A stretch of DNA of 46,585 nt from Chryseobacterium gleum (GCA_945897755.1 CAMDGH010000010.1:1-46585), one strand, 5' to 3'. Shown: positions 34,051 through 44,210, counted from the first letter of the stretch. Notes: generated by a model from the sequence alone, not told the origin. Numbers and translations: made by a program.

Positions 34051-36474
34051 TTAAAAATCACCTCCACCACTATTCGAATCGTTGGTGACCTTTACTTTTT
34101 TCGAAACTTCCATTTTACCAAATTTATAATTGATATTGACATACAACCTTCGTGTTGTTTGTTTAAAAGTAGATGTTTGATTTACTGTTTCTTGATCAAC
34201 ATGAATTCTAAATTCTTGTGAATTAAAAATATCTGAAATCTTTACCCCAAATGACCATTTTCCATCTTTAATTAATTTTTCAGAAGATAAATCTAAAGAA
34301 GCCCTTGGTTGAACTGTTCCTTGCATCGTAACAATTGGGGCGTTGTACTTTGTATTTATTTGAATAGAAGCTGTTTTATTCCAAAAATCGAATGTGCCAA
34401 TGTACTTTACACTCCAATTAAAACCTGAATTATTTTTAAAAATAACCTCATTATCATGGTATTTAATTTGGTTTCCACTAAAAGAAAAGACATTTTTAAA
34501 TGATGGAACTGGACGAAAATTGATACTAATTTCAGAACCGATACTTTCTGATCGATCGATATTAATATATGTAACAGCAGCATAACCATTATCATAATAC
34601 TTCCTGTAACGTTGTAAAACATTGATTGTATTCTTATAAAAAACACTCGCATTTAAAGAGAATTTATTTTTTATAATACCCAGCCCAAGTTCATATGAAT
34701 CAATAAATTCAGGACTAACCTCAGGATTTCCCCTTCGAAGATTATAAGGGTCAGCATAACTTGTAAAAGGATTTAAAGTTTCTGCAGAAGGGCGATTAAT
34801 TCGTTTGGAATAATTCAAAATTAAATCCATATTTTTCACGAATGAATACGTCAAAAAAGCAGATGGAAATATATTAAAATAAGATTTTGGATAACTTGTT
34901 AATTGAGAAAGTAAACTGGGAACTTGAAAAGACTTTTCTAACCTTGCCCCTAATTGATATTTAAATTTATTGAATTGTTGAGCAAAATTACCATATGAAG
35001 AATATATTTGTTCGTCATATGTATACTTAAAACTAGATAACGTGTCTTTATTAAAAATGGAAGATATACTATCCTTTGTTTCAGATTGAGAATCAACCAT
35101 TGAGTTTCTCTGAATCGTTTTGAGTCCAACTTCAATACGAATACTTTTAGGTAATACTTGAATGAAATCGAATGTAACTAGAGACACACGATTTTTCTCG
35201 TTACTTAGTAAGTTTTGGCTCAGGTCTTTTTTACCTTCATATTTCTGAACATATTCACCCCCAACCAAATCAGAAGAAAAAGACTGACTTGCATCAAAAA
35301 CAAATGATCCTTTATCCTCTTTAAAATCTAACTTATAATTTAAATTCGCATCAAAATTTAGCTGATTTGAGGGGTCTAAAGAATTACGAGTCCATCGGTT
35401 TAAAACCAAACCATCTTTATCTAATTGTTGGTTAACTAAATCACCATATCTATTTCGTTCACCTTGACCTGCGGTTAATGATATTCCTAATGTATTCCGA
35501 TCTTTTAAATAAAAATCTGATCCAGCTTTAATTGTATTTCCGACATTATAATCCGTTCCTTTTCTATCTTGTTTTAGCGAAAATAATGTATCACCAAAAA
35601 AACGATTCATTTGTCCAAAATTATTTCGTTCACCTTCGTAATGCCTATAAGAATATGTTCCGTAAACATTGAATCGTGCATTTCGAATACTTAGAGAAGT
35701 TGAACTATTGAATATATTTCCTGAAGCCACATTTGAAGAAACATTACCATTAATGCCCCGCAATTTATTCTTTTTTAATATGATATTGATAATACCGGAA
35801 GTACCATCGGGATCATACTTAGCTGATGGATTTGTAACAACTTCAATTCGATCAATCAAGTTAGCAGGAATTGCATCAAGCATACTTTTCGATGATGAAC
35901 CAGACATTAAACTTGGTCGACCATCAATTAAAACAGTCACATTACCATCCCCCCTTAAAGTTACCCTACCTTCTTGATCTACTTCAACAGAAGGAATAGA
36001 AGACAATACATCATTGACAGAACCTCCTCGAGCAGAGATATCATCAGCCACCGAAAACACTTTTTTATCAAAAGATGCCATCAACAAGGATTTATTTGCG
36101 GAGATTGTTACTTCCTTTAATTCGGTAGACTTGATATTAGATAGATAAACTTGTCCAATGAGTCGATTATGAAGCGATGTATTTATGAAAATGGGCGAAA
36201 TCCATTTATCTAAATAACTCAAATGTGTTATTTTCAGTAAATAATTACCGTCTTTCACATGCTCAAATAAAAATTCACCCTTTACACTTGAATACATTGC
36301 ATATTGAAGAGATGAATCTTTTGATAACAATAATTTTACCGAAACATATTCAATAGGTATATTAGTTAACGAATCTTTTAAGACACCAGAAATAATCCCT
36401 TGATTTTGTTGAGATATCGAATAAGATATACAATAAGTAAAGAGAAAAAAACAATAAAAAAATTTCATTAACAT
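34051..36474 (-). CDS. TonB-dependent receptor / outer-membrane beta-barrel protein
   Basis: The 807-residue protein has a signal peptide (MKFFYCFFLFTYCISYSISQ; the true start may be the second ATG, at 36468). Next comes a carboxypeptidase-regulatory-like domain (about residues 26-115: GIISGVLKDSLTNIPIEYVS). Then a plug domain (about 130-230: SVNDVLSSIPSVEVDQEGRV, TLRGDGNVTVLIDGRPS, and NLIDRIEVVTNPSAKYDPDG). A large beta-barrel follows, ending in strands (LYVNINYKFG). The barrel resembles the OMP_b-brl_3 family, which differs from canonical SusC proteins. No SusD partner is adjacent, so polysaccharide uptake is not implied. The downstream neighbour is a secreted protein gene ending 2 bases before this start. 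Confidence 0.93.
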   Translation of the reverse strand: MLMKFFYCFFLFTYCISYSISQQNQGIISGVLKDSLTNIPIEYVSVKLLLSKDSSLQYAMYSSVKGEFLFEHVKDGNYLLKITHLSYLDKWISPIFINTSLHNRLIGQVYLSNIKSTELKEVTISANKSLLMASFDKKVFSVADDISARGGSVNDVLSSIPSVEVDQEGRVTLRGDGNVTVLIDGRPSLMSGSSSKSMLDAIPANLIDRIEVVTNPSAKYDPDGTSGIINIILKKNKLRGINGNVSSNVASGNIFNSSTSLSIRNARFNVYGTYSYRHYEGERNNFGQMNRFFGDTLFSLKQDRKGTDYNVGNTIKAGSDFYLKDRNTLGISLTAGQGERNRYGDLVNQQLDKDGLVLNRWTRNSLDPSNQLNFDANLNYKLDFKEDKGSFVFDASQSFSSDLVGGEYVQKYEGKKDLSQNLLSNEKNRVSLVTFDFIQVLPKSIRIEVGLKTIQRNSMVDSQSETKDSISSIFNKDTLSSFKYTYDEQIYSSYGNFAQQFNKFKYQLGARLEKSFQVPSLLSQLTSYPKSYFNIFPSAFLTYSFVKNMDLILNYSKRINRPSAETLNPFTSYADPYNLRRGNPEVSPEFIDSYELGLGIIKNKFSLNASVFYKNTINVLQRYRKYYDNGYAAVTYINIDRSESIGSEISINFRPVPSFKNVFSFSGNQIKYHDNEVIFKNNSGFNWSVKYIGTFDFWNKTASIQINTKYNAPIVTMQGTVQPRASLDLSSEKLIKDGKWSFGVKISDIFNSQEFRIHVDQETVNQTSTFKQTTRRLYVNINYKFGKMEVSKKVKVTNDSNSGGGDF

Positions 36475-36476
36475 TT

Positions 36477-37553
36477 CTAATTATCGTAAAATTCACCTTC
36501 ATTAAAAAAACGAAATGATTTGTTAAACAATTCTACTAGCACCGAATTCCCATAAACAGTATACACACCTCCAATCTGATTCGTGATATTATACACTTTA
36601 CCATCTTTGTAAACATCAACACCTCCATTAATGTTCGTAAACACAAACACTCCATTTTTAAGGATAAAATCCTTAGGTAAGTATGAGCAAACTTTTAGCT
36701 TTTTACCTTGATAAAAGGTAAAAACATTATTGTTTTCATCCCAAACAATGAGATCATCTTTAACTTCCCATAATGAACTGTAAAAATTAGAGATTTCTAT
36801 TTTTTTATGGTTGTTGTACATCCAAATATTTCCATTGTTGTCCTCATAAGAGATAAAACCCCTACCCGCCTTATACTTTTTAACCATAACAGATTCAATA
36901 TCCATAAGTAATCCATTATCTATCACTGTAAACGTTCTATTAACAGGATCGTTAAAGCAAATGATAGACGTTCCAGACTGACCTAAAATCGGCTGATTAG
37001 ACGCTTCGATTTCATGTACCTTACCAAACATAAAATACTTATATACATCTCCATAATCCTTAAACATTAAGCAGTTTTCACCAATAGATTCAGGCATAGA
37101 CAATCCACCTACCTGTTGGGAAATTGTGATTACTTCACCTTTATAATAGACATTTATCTGTTTAAATCGAGTATCTTGAAATACGATTAAACTATCCGTA
37201 ACCAAATAATCACCTGAATTATATGTTAGTAGTTTATTCACGCCATTATTGAATCCATATAGTGTATTTCCTACTGAGTAAGCGACATAATTATCTGAAA
37301 CAGAGAATTTAACATCCTGGGGTGTAATTTCCTTATAATTAACACCTTCAAAAACTTTAAAATTTCCTCTTCCATCCACATATGCCATTATATTATCCCC
37401 AGATTTAAACGAATTAATCCGTTGCATTTCAAGAGTTCTAACATTCGATTTATAGAATGATTTTAGATATCCTGAGAAATCAATAAAGGGTGCAATTTGA
37501 CCAAATAATGAACTAAATAAAATTAAAAATAAAACACTTAAAAAAAACCTCAT
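36477..37553 (-). CDS. Hypothetical secreted beta-propeller-like protein
   Basis: The 358-residue product has a signal peptide (MRFFLSVLFLILFSSLFGQ). The body contains about six to seven recurrent units of the type NIMAYVDGRGNFKVFEGV, NYVAYSVGNTLYGFNNGV, SLIVFQDTRFKQINVYYKG, SIICFNDPVNRTFTVIDNG and FISYEDNNGNIWMYNNHK. In each, a short strand is followed by a Y/F/V..G turn, suggesting a beta-propeller or similar. No enzymatic motif seen. It precedes the TonB-dependent receptor gene by two bases, so the pair is likely co-transcribed and the proteins may cooperate at the outer membrane. Confidence 0.75.
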   Translation of the reverse strand: MRFFLSVLFLILFSSLFGQIAPFIDFSGYLKSFYKSNVRTLEMQRINSFKSGDNIMAYVDGRGNFKVFEGVNYKEITPQDVKFSVSDNYVAYSVGNTLYGFNNGVNKLLTYNSGDYLVTDSLIVFQDTRFKQINVYYKGEVITISQQVGGLSMPESIGENCLMFKDYGDVYKYFMFGKVHEIEASNQPILGQSGTSIICFNDPVNRTFTVIDNGLLMDIESVMVKKYKAGRGFISYEDNNGNIWMYNNHKKIEISNFYSSLWEVKDDLIVWDENNNVFTFYQGKKLKVCSYLPKDFILKNGVFVFTNINGGVDVYKDGKVYNITNQIGGVYTVYGNSVLVELFNKSFRFFNEGEFYDN

Positions 37554-37646
37554 AATTAAAAAAATAGGATGATAAAAATAATTTTGTAGAAAACACTTTT
37601 ATTGACAAGGATTTACTCCATATTTTTGATTAATGCGCACATAAAA

Positions 37647-37675
37647 AAACGCCCAAATCAGAGAAAAGGGCGTTT
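37647..37675 (-). terminator. Terminator after pdhC
   Basis: AAACGCCC (37647-37654) pairs with GGGCGTTT (37668-37675) around a 13-base loop. On the minus strand T-rich DNA follows, and A-rich DNA precedes it. It lies 17 bases after the pdhC stop. Confidence 0.75.
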
Positions 37676-37692
37676 AAAAAAAACATATTTCA

Positions 37693-38949
37693 TTAAGCAA
37701 GCATTGAAACTGGATTTTCGAGATATCCTTTCAATGTTTGTAAAAATGCTGCCCCGGAAGCGCCATCTACAACCCGATGATCACACGAAAGTGTTAATTT
37801 CATAATATTACCTGGAACAACCTGACCATTTTTAACTACAGGAACTTGGCTAATTCCACCTACAGCAAGAATACAACTATCAGGAGGATTAATAATCGCT
37901 GTAAATGAATCAATTCCAAACATTCCAAGATTTGAAATAGTAAAGGTATTTCCTTCCCAATCTGAAGGCTGTAACTTCTTATCTTTTGCTTTTTGAGCAA
38001 ATACCTTTACCTCTTGACCAATCTGAGCCATCCCTTTTGTATCTGCAAAACGAACAACAGGAACCAATAAACCATCTTCCACAGCAACCGCAATTCCAAT
38101 ATGAACATGGCTATTACGACGAACTACATCACCTAACCAAGAAGAATTTATTGTTGTATGTTGTTTTAATGAAAGCGCAACGGCCTTCACCACCATATCA
38201 TTAAAGGAGATTTTAACTCCTTCTTTTGAATTCATTATTTTACGTGCGTCAATTGCATTATCCATATTGACATCTATCGTTAAATAAAAGTGGGGAGCTG
38301 AAAACTTACTTTCTGCTAATCTACGTGCAATTACTTTTCTCATTTGAGAAACAGGTTCATCAACAAAAGATTCTTGGGCATTGCCCTCAGAATAAACAGG
38401 TATCGATCCAACTGCATGAGAGTAAGGGACATAATGATCTACATCACGTTTAACAACCCTTCCTCCGTCTCCAGTACCGTTAACGGTATTAATATCAATT
38501 CCTTTTTCTTCAGCCATTTTCTTCGCTAATGGAGACGCAAATGTTCGTCCATTAGCATTTGAAGTGGCAATCGGATTAACTTTAATCGGAGAAGGAATCG
38601 GTGATGTAACAGGCAAACTAACTTCATTAGAAGTAGAAACTGGTTTTGATTCAATCTTAATTTCTTCTAAAACAACAGAAGAATCTGATATTAATGCAGA
38701 AATATCTTCACCTGCTTCACCAATAATTGCTAAAATAACATTTACTGGAACAGAAACTCCTTTTTCGACACCAATATGAAGTAATGTACCATCAAAAAAA
38801 GATTCAAATTCCATCGTTGCTTTATCAGTTTCAATTTCAGCTAATAATTCACCATTGGAAACAGTGTCTCCTATTTTCTTATGCCATTCAGCGACAACTC
38901 CATCAGTCATAGTATCGCTCAATTTAGGCATGTAAATAATTTCCGCCAT
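37693..38949 (-). CDS. pdhC: Pyruvate dehydrogenase E2 (dihydrolipoamide acetyltransferase)
   Basis: The 418-residue protein has a lipoyl domain at residues 1-75 with the lipoylated lysine K43 in EIETDKATMEFES. A proline-rich linker and a peripheral-subunit-binding domain (about 130-170: ASPLAKKMAEEKGIDINTV) follow. The catalytic acetyltransferase domain (about 195-418) contains the active-site H391 and D395 in SCDHRVVDGASG. E2 transfers acetyl groups from E1-bound hydroxyethyl-TPP to CoA in the cytoplasmic pyruvate dehydrogenase complex. A single lipoyl domain is typical here. It lies 10 bases after pdhA. Confidence 0.95.
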   Translation of the reverse strand: MAEIIYMPKLSDTMTDGVVAEWHKKIGDTVSNGELLAEIETDKATMEFESFFDGTLLHIGVEKGVSVPVNVILAIIGEAGEDISALISDSSVVLEEIKIESKPVSTSNEVSLPVTSPIPSPIKVNPIATSNANGRTFASPLAKKMAEEKGIDINTVNGTGDGGRVVKRDVDHYVPYSHAVGSIPVYSEGNAQESFVDEPVSQMRKVIARRLAESKFSAPHFYLTIDVNMDNAIDARKIMNSKEGVKISFNDMVVKAVALSLKQHTTINSSWLGDVVRRNSHVHIGIAVAVEDGLLVPVVRFADTKGMAQIGQEVKVFAQKAKDKKLQPSDWEGNTFTISNLGMFGIDSFTAIINPPDSCILAVGGISQVPVVKNGQVVPGNIMKLTLSCDHRVVDGASGAAFLQTLKGYLENPVSMLA

Positions 38950-38959
38950 AAGTTAGTTT

Positions 38960-40012
38960 TTAATATTCTTTAATGTAAGGATAATCTTGTTGTGTATAAA
39001 CATCGTTATACAATTCTTCAGGAGCTGGATAAGGAGAATTTTCAGCAAATGTGATAGACTCTTCCACTTCTTTTTTAACCCAATCAACGATTCCTTGAAT
39101 CTCTAATTCATTCAACCATTTATTTTTCTTAATGACAGTTAAACAGTGATCAATCGGGTCTTGTTCCATCCAAGAAGCTACCTCTTCTTTCGTTCTATAT
39201 TTTTGCGGATCAGACATCGAGTGCCCCTTATAACGGTAAGTTCTTATATCTAATAAAGTTGGACCATCGCCTCTTCTTGCCCTAGCACAAGCTTCTGCAA
39301 TTGCTTCATGAACTTCCTCAGGAGACATTCCATTTACAGATTTTGAGGGCATTTCAAAAGAATCGCCAATTTTCGATAAATCCTGAACGTTTGTAGTTCG
39401 TTCAACGGATGTACCCATTGCGTAATTATTGTTTTCAATGATGTAAATCACTGGTAATTTCCAGATCATTGCCATGTTAAATGTCTCATGAAGAGATCCT
39501 TGTCTGACTGCTCCATCACCCATAGAAACAAAAACAACATTATCTGTCTCATTATATTTTTCAGCAAAAGCGACACCAGTACCCATTGGGATTTGAGCAC
39601 CAACTATACCATGCCCTCCCATGAAATTACGTTCTTTATCAAAAAAATGCATTGAACCACCTTTCCCTTTAGAACAACCAGTAGATCGTCCATAAAGTTC
39701 AGCCATTAAAACTCTTGGGTCTGTCCCTAAAGCTAAAGGATGTGCATGATCTCTATATGCAGTCATGTGACTATCAGAAGGCCTGCATGCAGATATTGTT
39801 CCAGCTACGATTGCTTCTTGCCCAATATATAAATGACAAAACCCTCCAAATTTTTGCTGGATATACAACTGTCCAACCTTCTCTTCAAATCTTCGGATTA
39901 GCAACATGTCCTTATACCATTTGATATAAGTCTCCTTTGAAAAAGATGAAGAAACACTTGCAGTGCTTTTTTTAGTCGATTTACTTGGTTTTGATATTAT
40001 TTTTTCTGCCAT
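38960..40012 (-). CDS. pdhA: Pyruvate dehydrogenase E1 alpha subunit
   Basis: The 350-residue protein is the TPP-binding alpha chain of pyruvate dehydrogenase. Visible are GFCHLYIGQEA, the TPP-binding motif VSMGDGAVRQGSLHE ending in ENNNYAMGTS, and YRYKGHSMSDPQKYRT. The first 24 residues are a Ser/Lys-rich extension typical of Bacteroidota. The beta subunit (needed for activity) is not in the window. pdhA and pdhC form one transcription unit with a promoter at 40042-40071 and a terminator after pdhC. Confidence 0.95.
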   Translation of the reverse strand: MAEKIISKPSKSTKKSTASVSSSFSKETYIKWYKDMLLIRRFEEKVGQLYIQQKFGGFCHLYIGQEAIVAGTISACRPSDSHMTAYRDHAHPLALGTDPRVLMAELYGRSTGCSKGKGGSMHFFDKERNFMGGHGIVGAQIPMGTGVAFAEKYNETDNVVFVSMGDGAVRQGSLHETFNMAMIWKLPVIYIIENNNYAMGTSVERTTNVQDLSKIGDSFEMPSKSVNGMSPEEVHEAIAEACARARRGDGPTLLDIRTYRYKGHSMSDPQKYRTKEEVASWMEQDPIDHCLTVIKKNKWLNELEIQGIVDWVKKEVEESITFAENSPYPAPEELYNDVYTQQDYPYIKEY

Positions 40013-40041
40013 TATACAAGGTTTGTTAAAATCTATAAGTA

Positions 40042-40071
40042 CAAATATAAAAAAAGAATTTGTTTTTTCAA
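40042..40071 (-). promoter_or_regulatory. Promoter of pdhA-pdhC
   Basis: On the minus strand TTG (40069-40071), a 19-base spacer and TATATTTG (40042-40049) give a good Bacteroidota -33/-7 promoter, 29 bases before the start codon. Confidence 0.65.
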
Positions 40072-40072
40072 T

Positions 40073-41026
40073 TTAAGCATTTTCATTCAATTTATCCCAC
40101 ATTAAAAAGGGATATTTAAGCATTAGCTTTTTTTTAAATTTCCTTTTGTTGTCTTCAAAGGTCAAGGACGAAATAGAATTTGGATTTATCAACACATGAT
40201 CTTCCATAACAAAATACTTAATCAACTCATTAACAGAATATTTAACATGTTCTGGGAAGTAAAAGTACATCAACTTTTCCCAAACATAAGTGATTGCATC
40301 TTCCGTAGGATGTATTAAGTCTTTTTTAAAAAATCGGTAGTCCCTCAATTCGTCCATAATAATCTCGTAGGATGGAAAATAAGATGTATTTATAGTATCA
40401 ACTAATCCAAAGACTAACTCGAATAAGCGTGCCTTACTCCTATTATTTTCAATTAAGCCATCTTTTATATGCCTTACAGGACTAATAGTAAACACAATTT
40501 TAATGTCGGGGTTTAAATGTTTTAAAAAAAGGATTGTTTTATTCCATTGGATAAGCATTTCATGGACACTGGATAATTCTTTTTTAAAAACGGTAATATC
40601 TTCCTTATGACAATTTCCAACAACCTTTTTCAAAGTGTTATGAATATATCCCCAAGCTGTTCCAAATGTAACAAAGAGGACATCCGTTTTTTGAATGCGC
40701 TCCCTAAAATCAGTTTGTATTTTTTTAATTTCTGTCTCAAAGGAAATAACATCCGTGTTATTAATATATGATGCACAATACCAGTTTAAAAAACGATCTT
40801 CTTGCTGGAAATTAAATTCCGATAAATTTTCCGTCATCAATAATTCAGCGATCGCTAAAGGATGAAAAATGGTCCCAAATGGATTAGAACAAACGTCAAA
40901 ACCAATCTTATCAAACTCTTTTGCTATTTCATCTGAGAAACAACTCCCTAAAAAAGTTAGTTTATCACTCAATAAAATATCAATATCCTTGGATTTAATC
41001 AATTGATTTTTCAAAAAAAACTGCAT
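40073..41026 (-). CDS. GSCFA-domain protein
   Basis: The product is 317 residues from the ATG at 41026. It contains FLGSCFSDEIAKEFDKIGFD near its N terminus, the defining GSCFA motif (here GSCFS), then SNPFGTIFHPLAI, VTFGTAWGYI, FTISPVRHIKDG and FFKKDLIHPTEDAITYVW. GSCFA proteins are predicted SGNH-like hydrolases. A serine in GSCFS and histidine in LIHPT would be catalytic, so deacylation of envelope polysaccharide is plausible. An open frame starts 16 codons further upstream, but that start would overlap the previous gene by 41 bases. The nearby deacetylase and WecB suggest a polysaccharide role. Confidence 0.85.
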   Translation of the reverse strand: MQFFLKNQLIKSKDIDILLSDKLTFLGSCFSDEIAKEFDKIGFDVCSNPFGTIFHPLAIAELLMTENLSEFNFQQEDRFLNWYCASYINNTDVISFETEIKKIQTDFRERIQKTDVLFVTFGTAWGYIHNTLKKVVGNCHKEDITVFKKELSSVHEMLIQWNKTILFLKHLNPDIKIVFTISPVRHIKDGLIENNRSKARLFELVFGLVDTINTSYFPSYEIIMDELRDYRFFKKDLIHPTEDAITYVWEKLMYFYFPEHVKYSVNELIKYFVMEDHVLINPNSISSLTFEDNKRKFKKKLMLKYPFLMWDKLNENA

Positions 41027-41033
41027 ACTTAGT

Positions 41034-42320
41034 TTAGAATAAAAATTGTTGTTTTGTAAAATATAACAGTTCACTCCAGCCTACCCATTCTTCATATTCA
41101 GAAATCGATTCATTATGCCAAACAGGGATAAACTGACCACCAAATTGCTTAACTTCATTTGCAAGTTGTTGAACAGAATCCTTCGCTTGAATAACAGACA
41201 TTTTCTTATATTTTCGATAAGTAATATCCATGTAAGAAAAAGGATGTAGTTTAAGATTTGTTTTGGTGTTTTTTTTTAAATCAAAAAAGTAAAAAGGCCG
41301 TGCTGTACCAGCTCTAAAACCTGGTTCTTGAGCATAGCCCATTGAATAATCATCTTTGATACCATAACTTATCAAATTTCGATAGGTTAACGGAAGTTCA
41401 AGTTTTAAATAATGTTGTCTCGAAATGATGATTTTATGACCTGTAATTTCATTAAGTCGAAGAATTTCTTTTTCTAAAAAATAAGTTGAGTCGTTAGATT
41501 TATAACTCGGATGTATTCCAACATCCAATTGATTAGACATTTCCAAAATTAGTGCTCGATGACGCTCGTCATAGGCAGAAATATTCTTATCATTTTTAGC
41601 AAAATCACCTACTAACCAAAATACTTTTACATCAAGTCCATCATTTACGAAAGACTGAATAAAGTCAAAGGTATCATAAGGATCTTTTTCAATTTTCGCT
41701 AAAACATTTGACCTTCTTTTTTTCTGTGTGTATTTTTTTTCAATAAAATCTCTAGCCTGACCATATAGGGTTCGAATGCCCTCTTTCCACTCAAAAGCCC
41801 TAACATGATCAATATCAAACGTCGGTATTAATTTACTTTCAATCCGATAAGAATCTATCGGTTTAACAAAATAATCTTCTAAAAATAAGAAAATAGCAAC
41901 ACACCATCGATCACACACACATTTATCTAACCATTTATACTCAAACTGAATACTATTAGTTGGAACGAAACGATCGTGATTATCTCTTTTTAAAATGATA
42001 TATTCTTCATAGCGTGATAAAACATAAAATATAGCAGCAAATGGATCGCACAAATGATCAAGTACAAGACACTCTTCATCAAAGAAAAACCCCTTACTTA
42101 ATTGATATTCTTTTATGGATTCTGTAAAAAGAATATCAGCAGGTATTAATTGCGGTACACCCTCAAATTTCCTAAGTGAATAGGAAAACTTATCTCCTTC
42201 ATTCAAATCAAAAAAGAGAGGATCATTTGTTAATTGAAACTTAACACCCCTATCTTTGAACACAAAATCAAACACATAGATCAATCTTTCTGTAATTTCT
42301 TCTACAAAAACTATAATCAT
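41034..42320 (-). CDS. Polysaccharide deacetylase-like protein
   Basis: The 428-residue protein has a characteristic N-terminal domain of Bacteroidota GSCFA-associated proteins (about 1-150). From about residue 165 it has a deacetylase-like NodB-type barrel: PTFDIDHVRAFEW (metal-binding aspartates), VFWLVGDFAKND, the metal-binding-type DVGIHPSYKSND and ISRQHYLKLELPLTYRN, and IPVWHNESISEYEEW at the end. The motifs match the CE4 order only loosely, so catalysis is inferred. The start overlaps the wecB stop by 4 bases (ATGA), which indicates translational coupling. Confidence 0.8.
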   Translation of the reverse strand: MIIVFVEEITERLIYVFDFVFKDRGVKFQLTNDPLFFDLNEGDKFSYSLRKFEGVPQLIPADILFTESIKEYQLSKGFFFDEECLVLDHLCDPFAAIFYVLSRYEEYIILKRDNHDRFVPTNSIQFEYKWLDKCVCDRWCVAIFLFLEDYFVKPIDSYRIESKLIPTFDIDHVRAFEWKEGIRTLYGQARDFIEKKYTQKKRRSNVLAKIEKDPYDTFDFIQSFVNDGLDVKVFWLVGDFAKNDKNISAYDERHRALILEMSNQLDVGIHPSYKSNDSTYFLEKEILRLNEITGHKIIISRQHYLKLELPLTYRNLISYGIKDDYSMGYAQEPGFRAGTARPFYFFDLKKNTKTNLKLHPFSYMDITYRKYKKMSVIQAKDSVQQLANEVKQFGGQFIPVWHNESISEYEEWVGWSELLYFTKQQFLF

Positions 42321-43459
42321 TTACCGAGTGTTTTTAATATTTTATCTACTATAAAGTAAGATGCATTGCCGTCTCCAAAAAATAGAGGATAGGTATATTC
42401 TTTTTGAGACAATAATGAATTTGACGCACTAACAATCTGATTTTTGTCAGCATCTGCAATTAATGCATTTCCATTCTCAACAATCTCTACCCATTCTGTT
42501 TCAGATCGCAAGATTACGCAAGGTTTTTTAAAAAAATAAGCTTCTTTTTGAAGGCCTCCACTATCTGTAATAATTAGTTCTGCATTTTTCTCTAAAGCAA
42601 TTATATCTAAGAATCCTGCAGGAGGAATCAACTTAAAAGAAGCATTTACTTCTATCTCATTTAGAATATCCTGATCTAAATTAAGCTGCATCATTTTTTT
42701 TGTTCTCGGATGAATTGGTAATATGATTTTATAACCAGTAACATGCTGAATATAGAGAAGTGCTTCAAAGATACCCGTTAATCTACTTTTAGAATCGGTA
42801 TTAGAATCTCGATGAATAGTTACCAAAATAAACTTAGATTTTTCATCATTTAAAACGGTTGATTTTTCATCTGAAAGCGCTGCGTAAAATAGACTATTGT
42901 CATACATGATGTCTCCACATTGATACACGTGAGGATTATCTATACTTGGATGAGAAAAATTATCAGTAGAAAAGCCTTCTTTGACTAAATTTTTAACGGC
43001 TGTATTTGTGGGACAAAAAAGTAAAGTGGAGATATGATCAGACAAAACACGATTCACTTCTTCAGGCATAGATTTATTGTAACTTCTTAAACCTGCTTCA
43101 ATATGAAAAATAGGAATATGAATTTTAACAGCAGCTAAAGCAGCAGCAATCGTAGAATTTGTATCCCCATAAATAATCACTCCATGTGGATTTTCATCTT
43201 GTATTATTGATTCTATGCCCTGCATTATAGCTGCAGTTTGAACAGCATGAGATGAGCTACCTACATTTAAATTATAGTAAGGCTTAGGTATCCCTAGCTC
43301 CGTAAAGAAAACCTCAGACATATTTTCATCGTAATGCTGTCCTGTATGCACAATCAATTCTTGAATTTGAGAAGCAAAATGAGTCTTTATCACCCTACTT
43401 ATTGCTGCTGCTTTAATTATTTGAGGCCTAGCTCCTATAATTGTCAATATCTTTATCAT
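42317..43459 (-). CDS. wecB: UDP-N-acetylglucosamine 2-epimerase (non-hydrolysing)
   Basis: The 380-residue enzyme interconverts UDP-GlcNAc and UDP-ManNAc, feeding envelope polysaccharide synthesis. Signatures are IIGARPQIIKAAAISR near residue 7, VHTGQHYDENMS, GVIIYGDTNSTIAAALAA, HIEAGLRSYNKSMPEEVNR (catalytic residues) and ITDSGGLQKEAYFF, followed by RSETEWVEIVENG. The length is standard. It leads the wecB, deacetylase-like, GSCFA gene set. The 5' spacer is 67 bases to radC. Confidence 0.95.
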   Translation of the reverse strand: MIKILTIIGARPQIIKAAAISRVIKTHFASQIQELIVHTGQHYDENMSEVFFTELGIPKPYYNLNVGSSSHAVQTAAIMQGIESIIQDENPHGVIIYGDTNSTIAAALAAVKIHIPIFHIEAGLRSYNKSMPEEVNRVLSDHISTLLFCPTNTAVKNLVKEGFSTDNFSHPSIDNPHVYQCGDIMYDNSLFYAALSDEKSTVLNDEKSKFILVTIHRDSNTDSKSRLTGIFEALLYIQHVTGYKIILPIHPRTKKMMQLNLDQDILNEIEVNASFKLIPPAGFLDIIALEKNAELIITDSGGLQKEAYFFKKPCVILRSETEWVEIVENGNALIADADKNQIVSASNSLLSQKEYTYPLFFGDGNASYFIVDKILKTLGK

Positions 43460-43526
43460 AGCTAATTTAAAATTATTTGTTTGTTATTATTTATAGCTAT
43501 TTTGCAAATCGTTCAATAAAAGATCA

Positions 43527-44210
43527 TTATAATAAACCACTTTCTGCAAAACTAAAGAATTTATCATTTGAAATGATTAAATGATCTAATATCTTTACAT
43601 CAATTAATTTTCCAAATTCAGTAATTTGTTTGGTTAGTTTCTTATCCATTTCGCTAGGAAACAATTGACCTGATGGATGATTATGTGCTAAGATAATTGC
43701 TGAAGCTTTTAGGTCAATCGCCCATTTAAAAACTACTTTAGCATCAACATAAGTTCCACTTATTCCTCCAATAGATATCCGTTTCGTCTTCAAAACCTTG
43801 TTTGCTCGGTTCAAATAAACAACATAAAATTCTTCAACCATTAAATCAGCTACTTCTAAAGCAAGTAATTTGTATGCATCATCAGCAGATTTTATAACCG
43901 TTGAATTACCTTGTTTAGAAAAAACCCTTCTTCTACCTAATTCTATAGCAGCCAACAAAACAAATGCCTTAGCCTCTCCAACCCCTTTAAATCTTAATAA
44001 ATCTTCTTTTTCTAGGAGTGAAAATTCATTCAATTGATAATTAACCGAAGATAACATTTCGTTTGCTAAGCAAATTACCGATTTGTTTTTAGTTCCTGAC
44101 CCTAAAAGAATAGAAAGTAACTCAACATCTGTTAACCCCCTCCTTCCTTTTTCGTTCATTTTTTCTCTTGGACGATCAGCGTTATTTAAATCTTTTAGTG
44201 CAATATTCAT
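43527..44210 (-). CDS. radC: RadC-family JAMM-domain protein
   Basis: The 227-residue protein has the RadC layout: an N-terminal helix-hairpin-helix region (LLRFKGVGEAKA, residues 71-82) and a JAB/MPN domain with metal ligands in AHNHPSG (H176, H178) and D189 in FPSEMDKK. The first residues RPREKMNEKG, then LTDVELLSILLGSGT, are typical. RadC was named for DNA repair, but its function is uncertain. It is full length and diverges from the GH3 lipoprotein gene. Confidence 0.93.
   Translation of the reverse strand: MNIALKDLNNADRPREKMNEKGRRGLTDVELLSILLGSGTKNKSVICLANEMLSSVNYQLNEFSLLEKEDLLRFKGVGEAKAFVLLAAIELGRRRVFSKQGNSTVIKSADDAYKLLALEVADLMVEEFYVVYLNRANKVLKTKRISIGGISGTYVDAKVVFKWAIDLKASAIILAHNHPSGQLFPSEMDKKLTKQITEFGKLIDVKILDHLIISNDKFFSFAESGLL

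Noticed and set aside
41027-41074. Upstream extension of the GSCFA ORF
   Set aside because: It would overlap the deacetylase-like gene by 41 bases and adds residues not matching the family.
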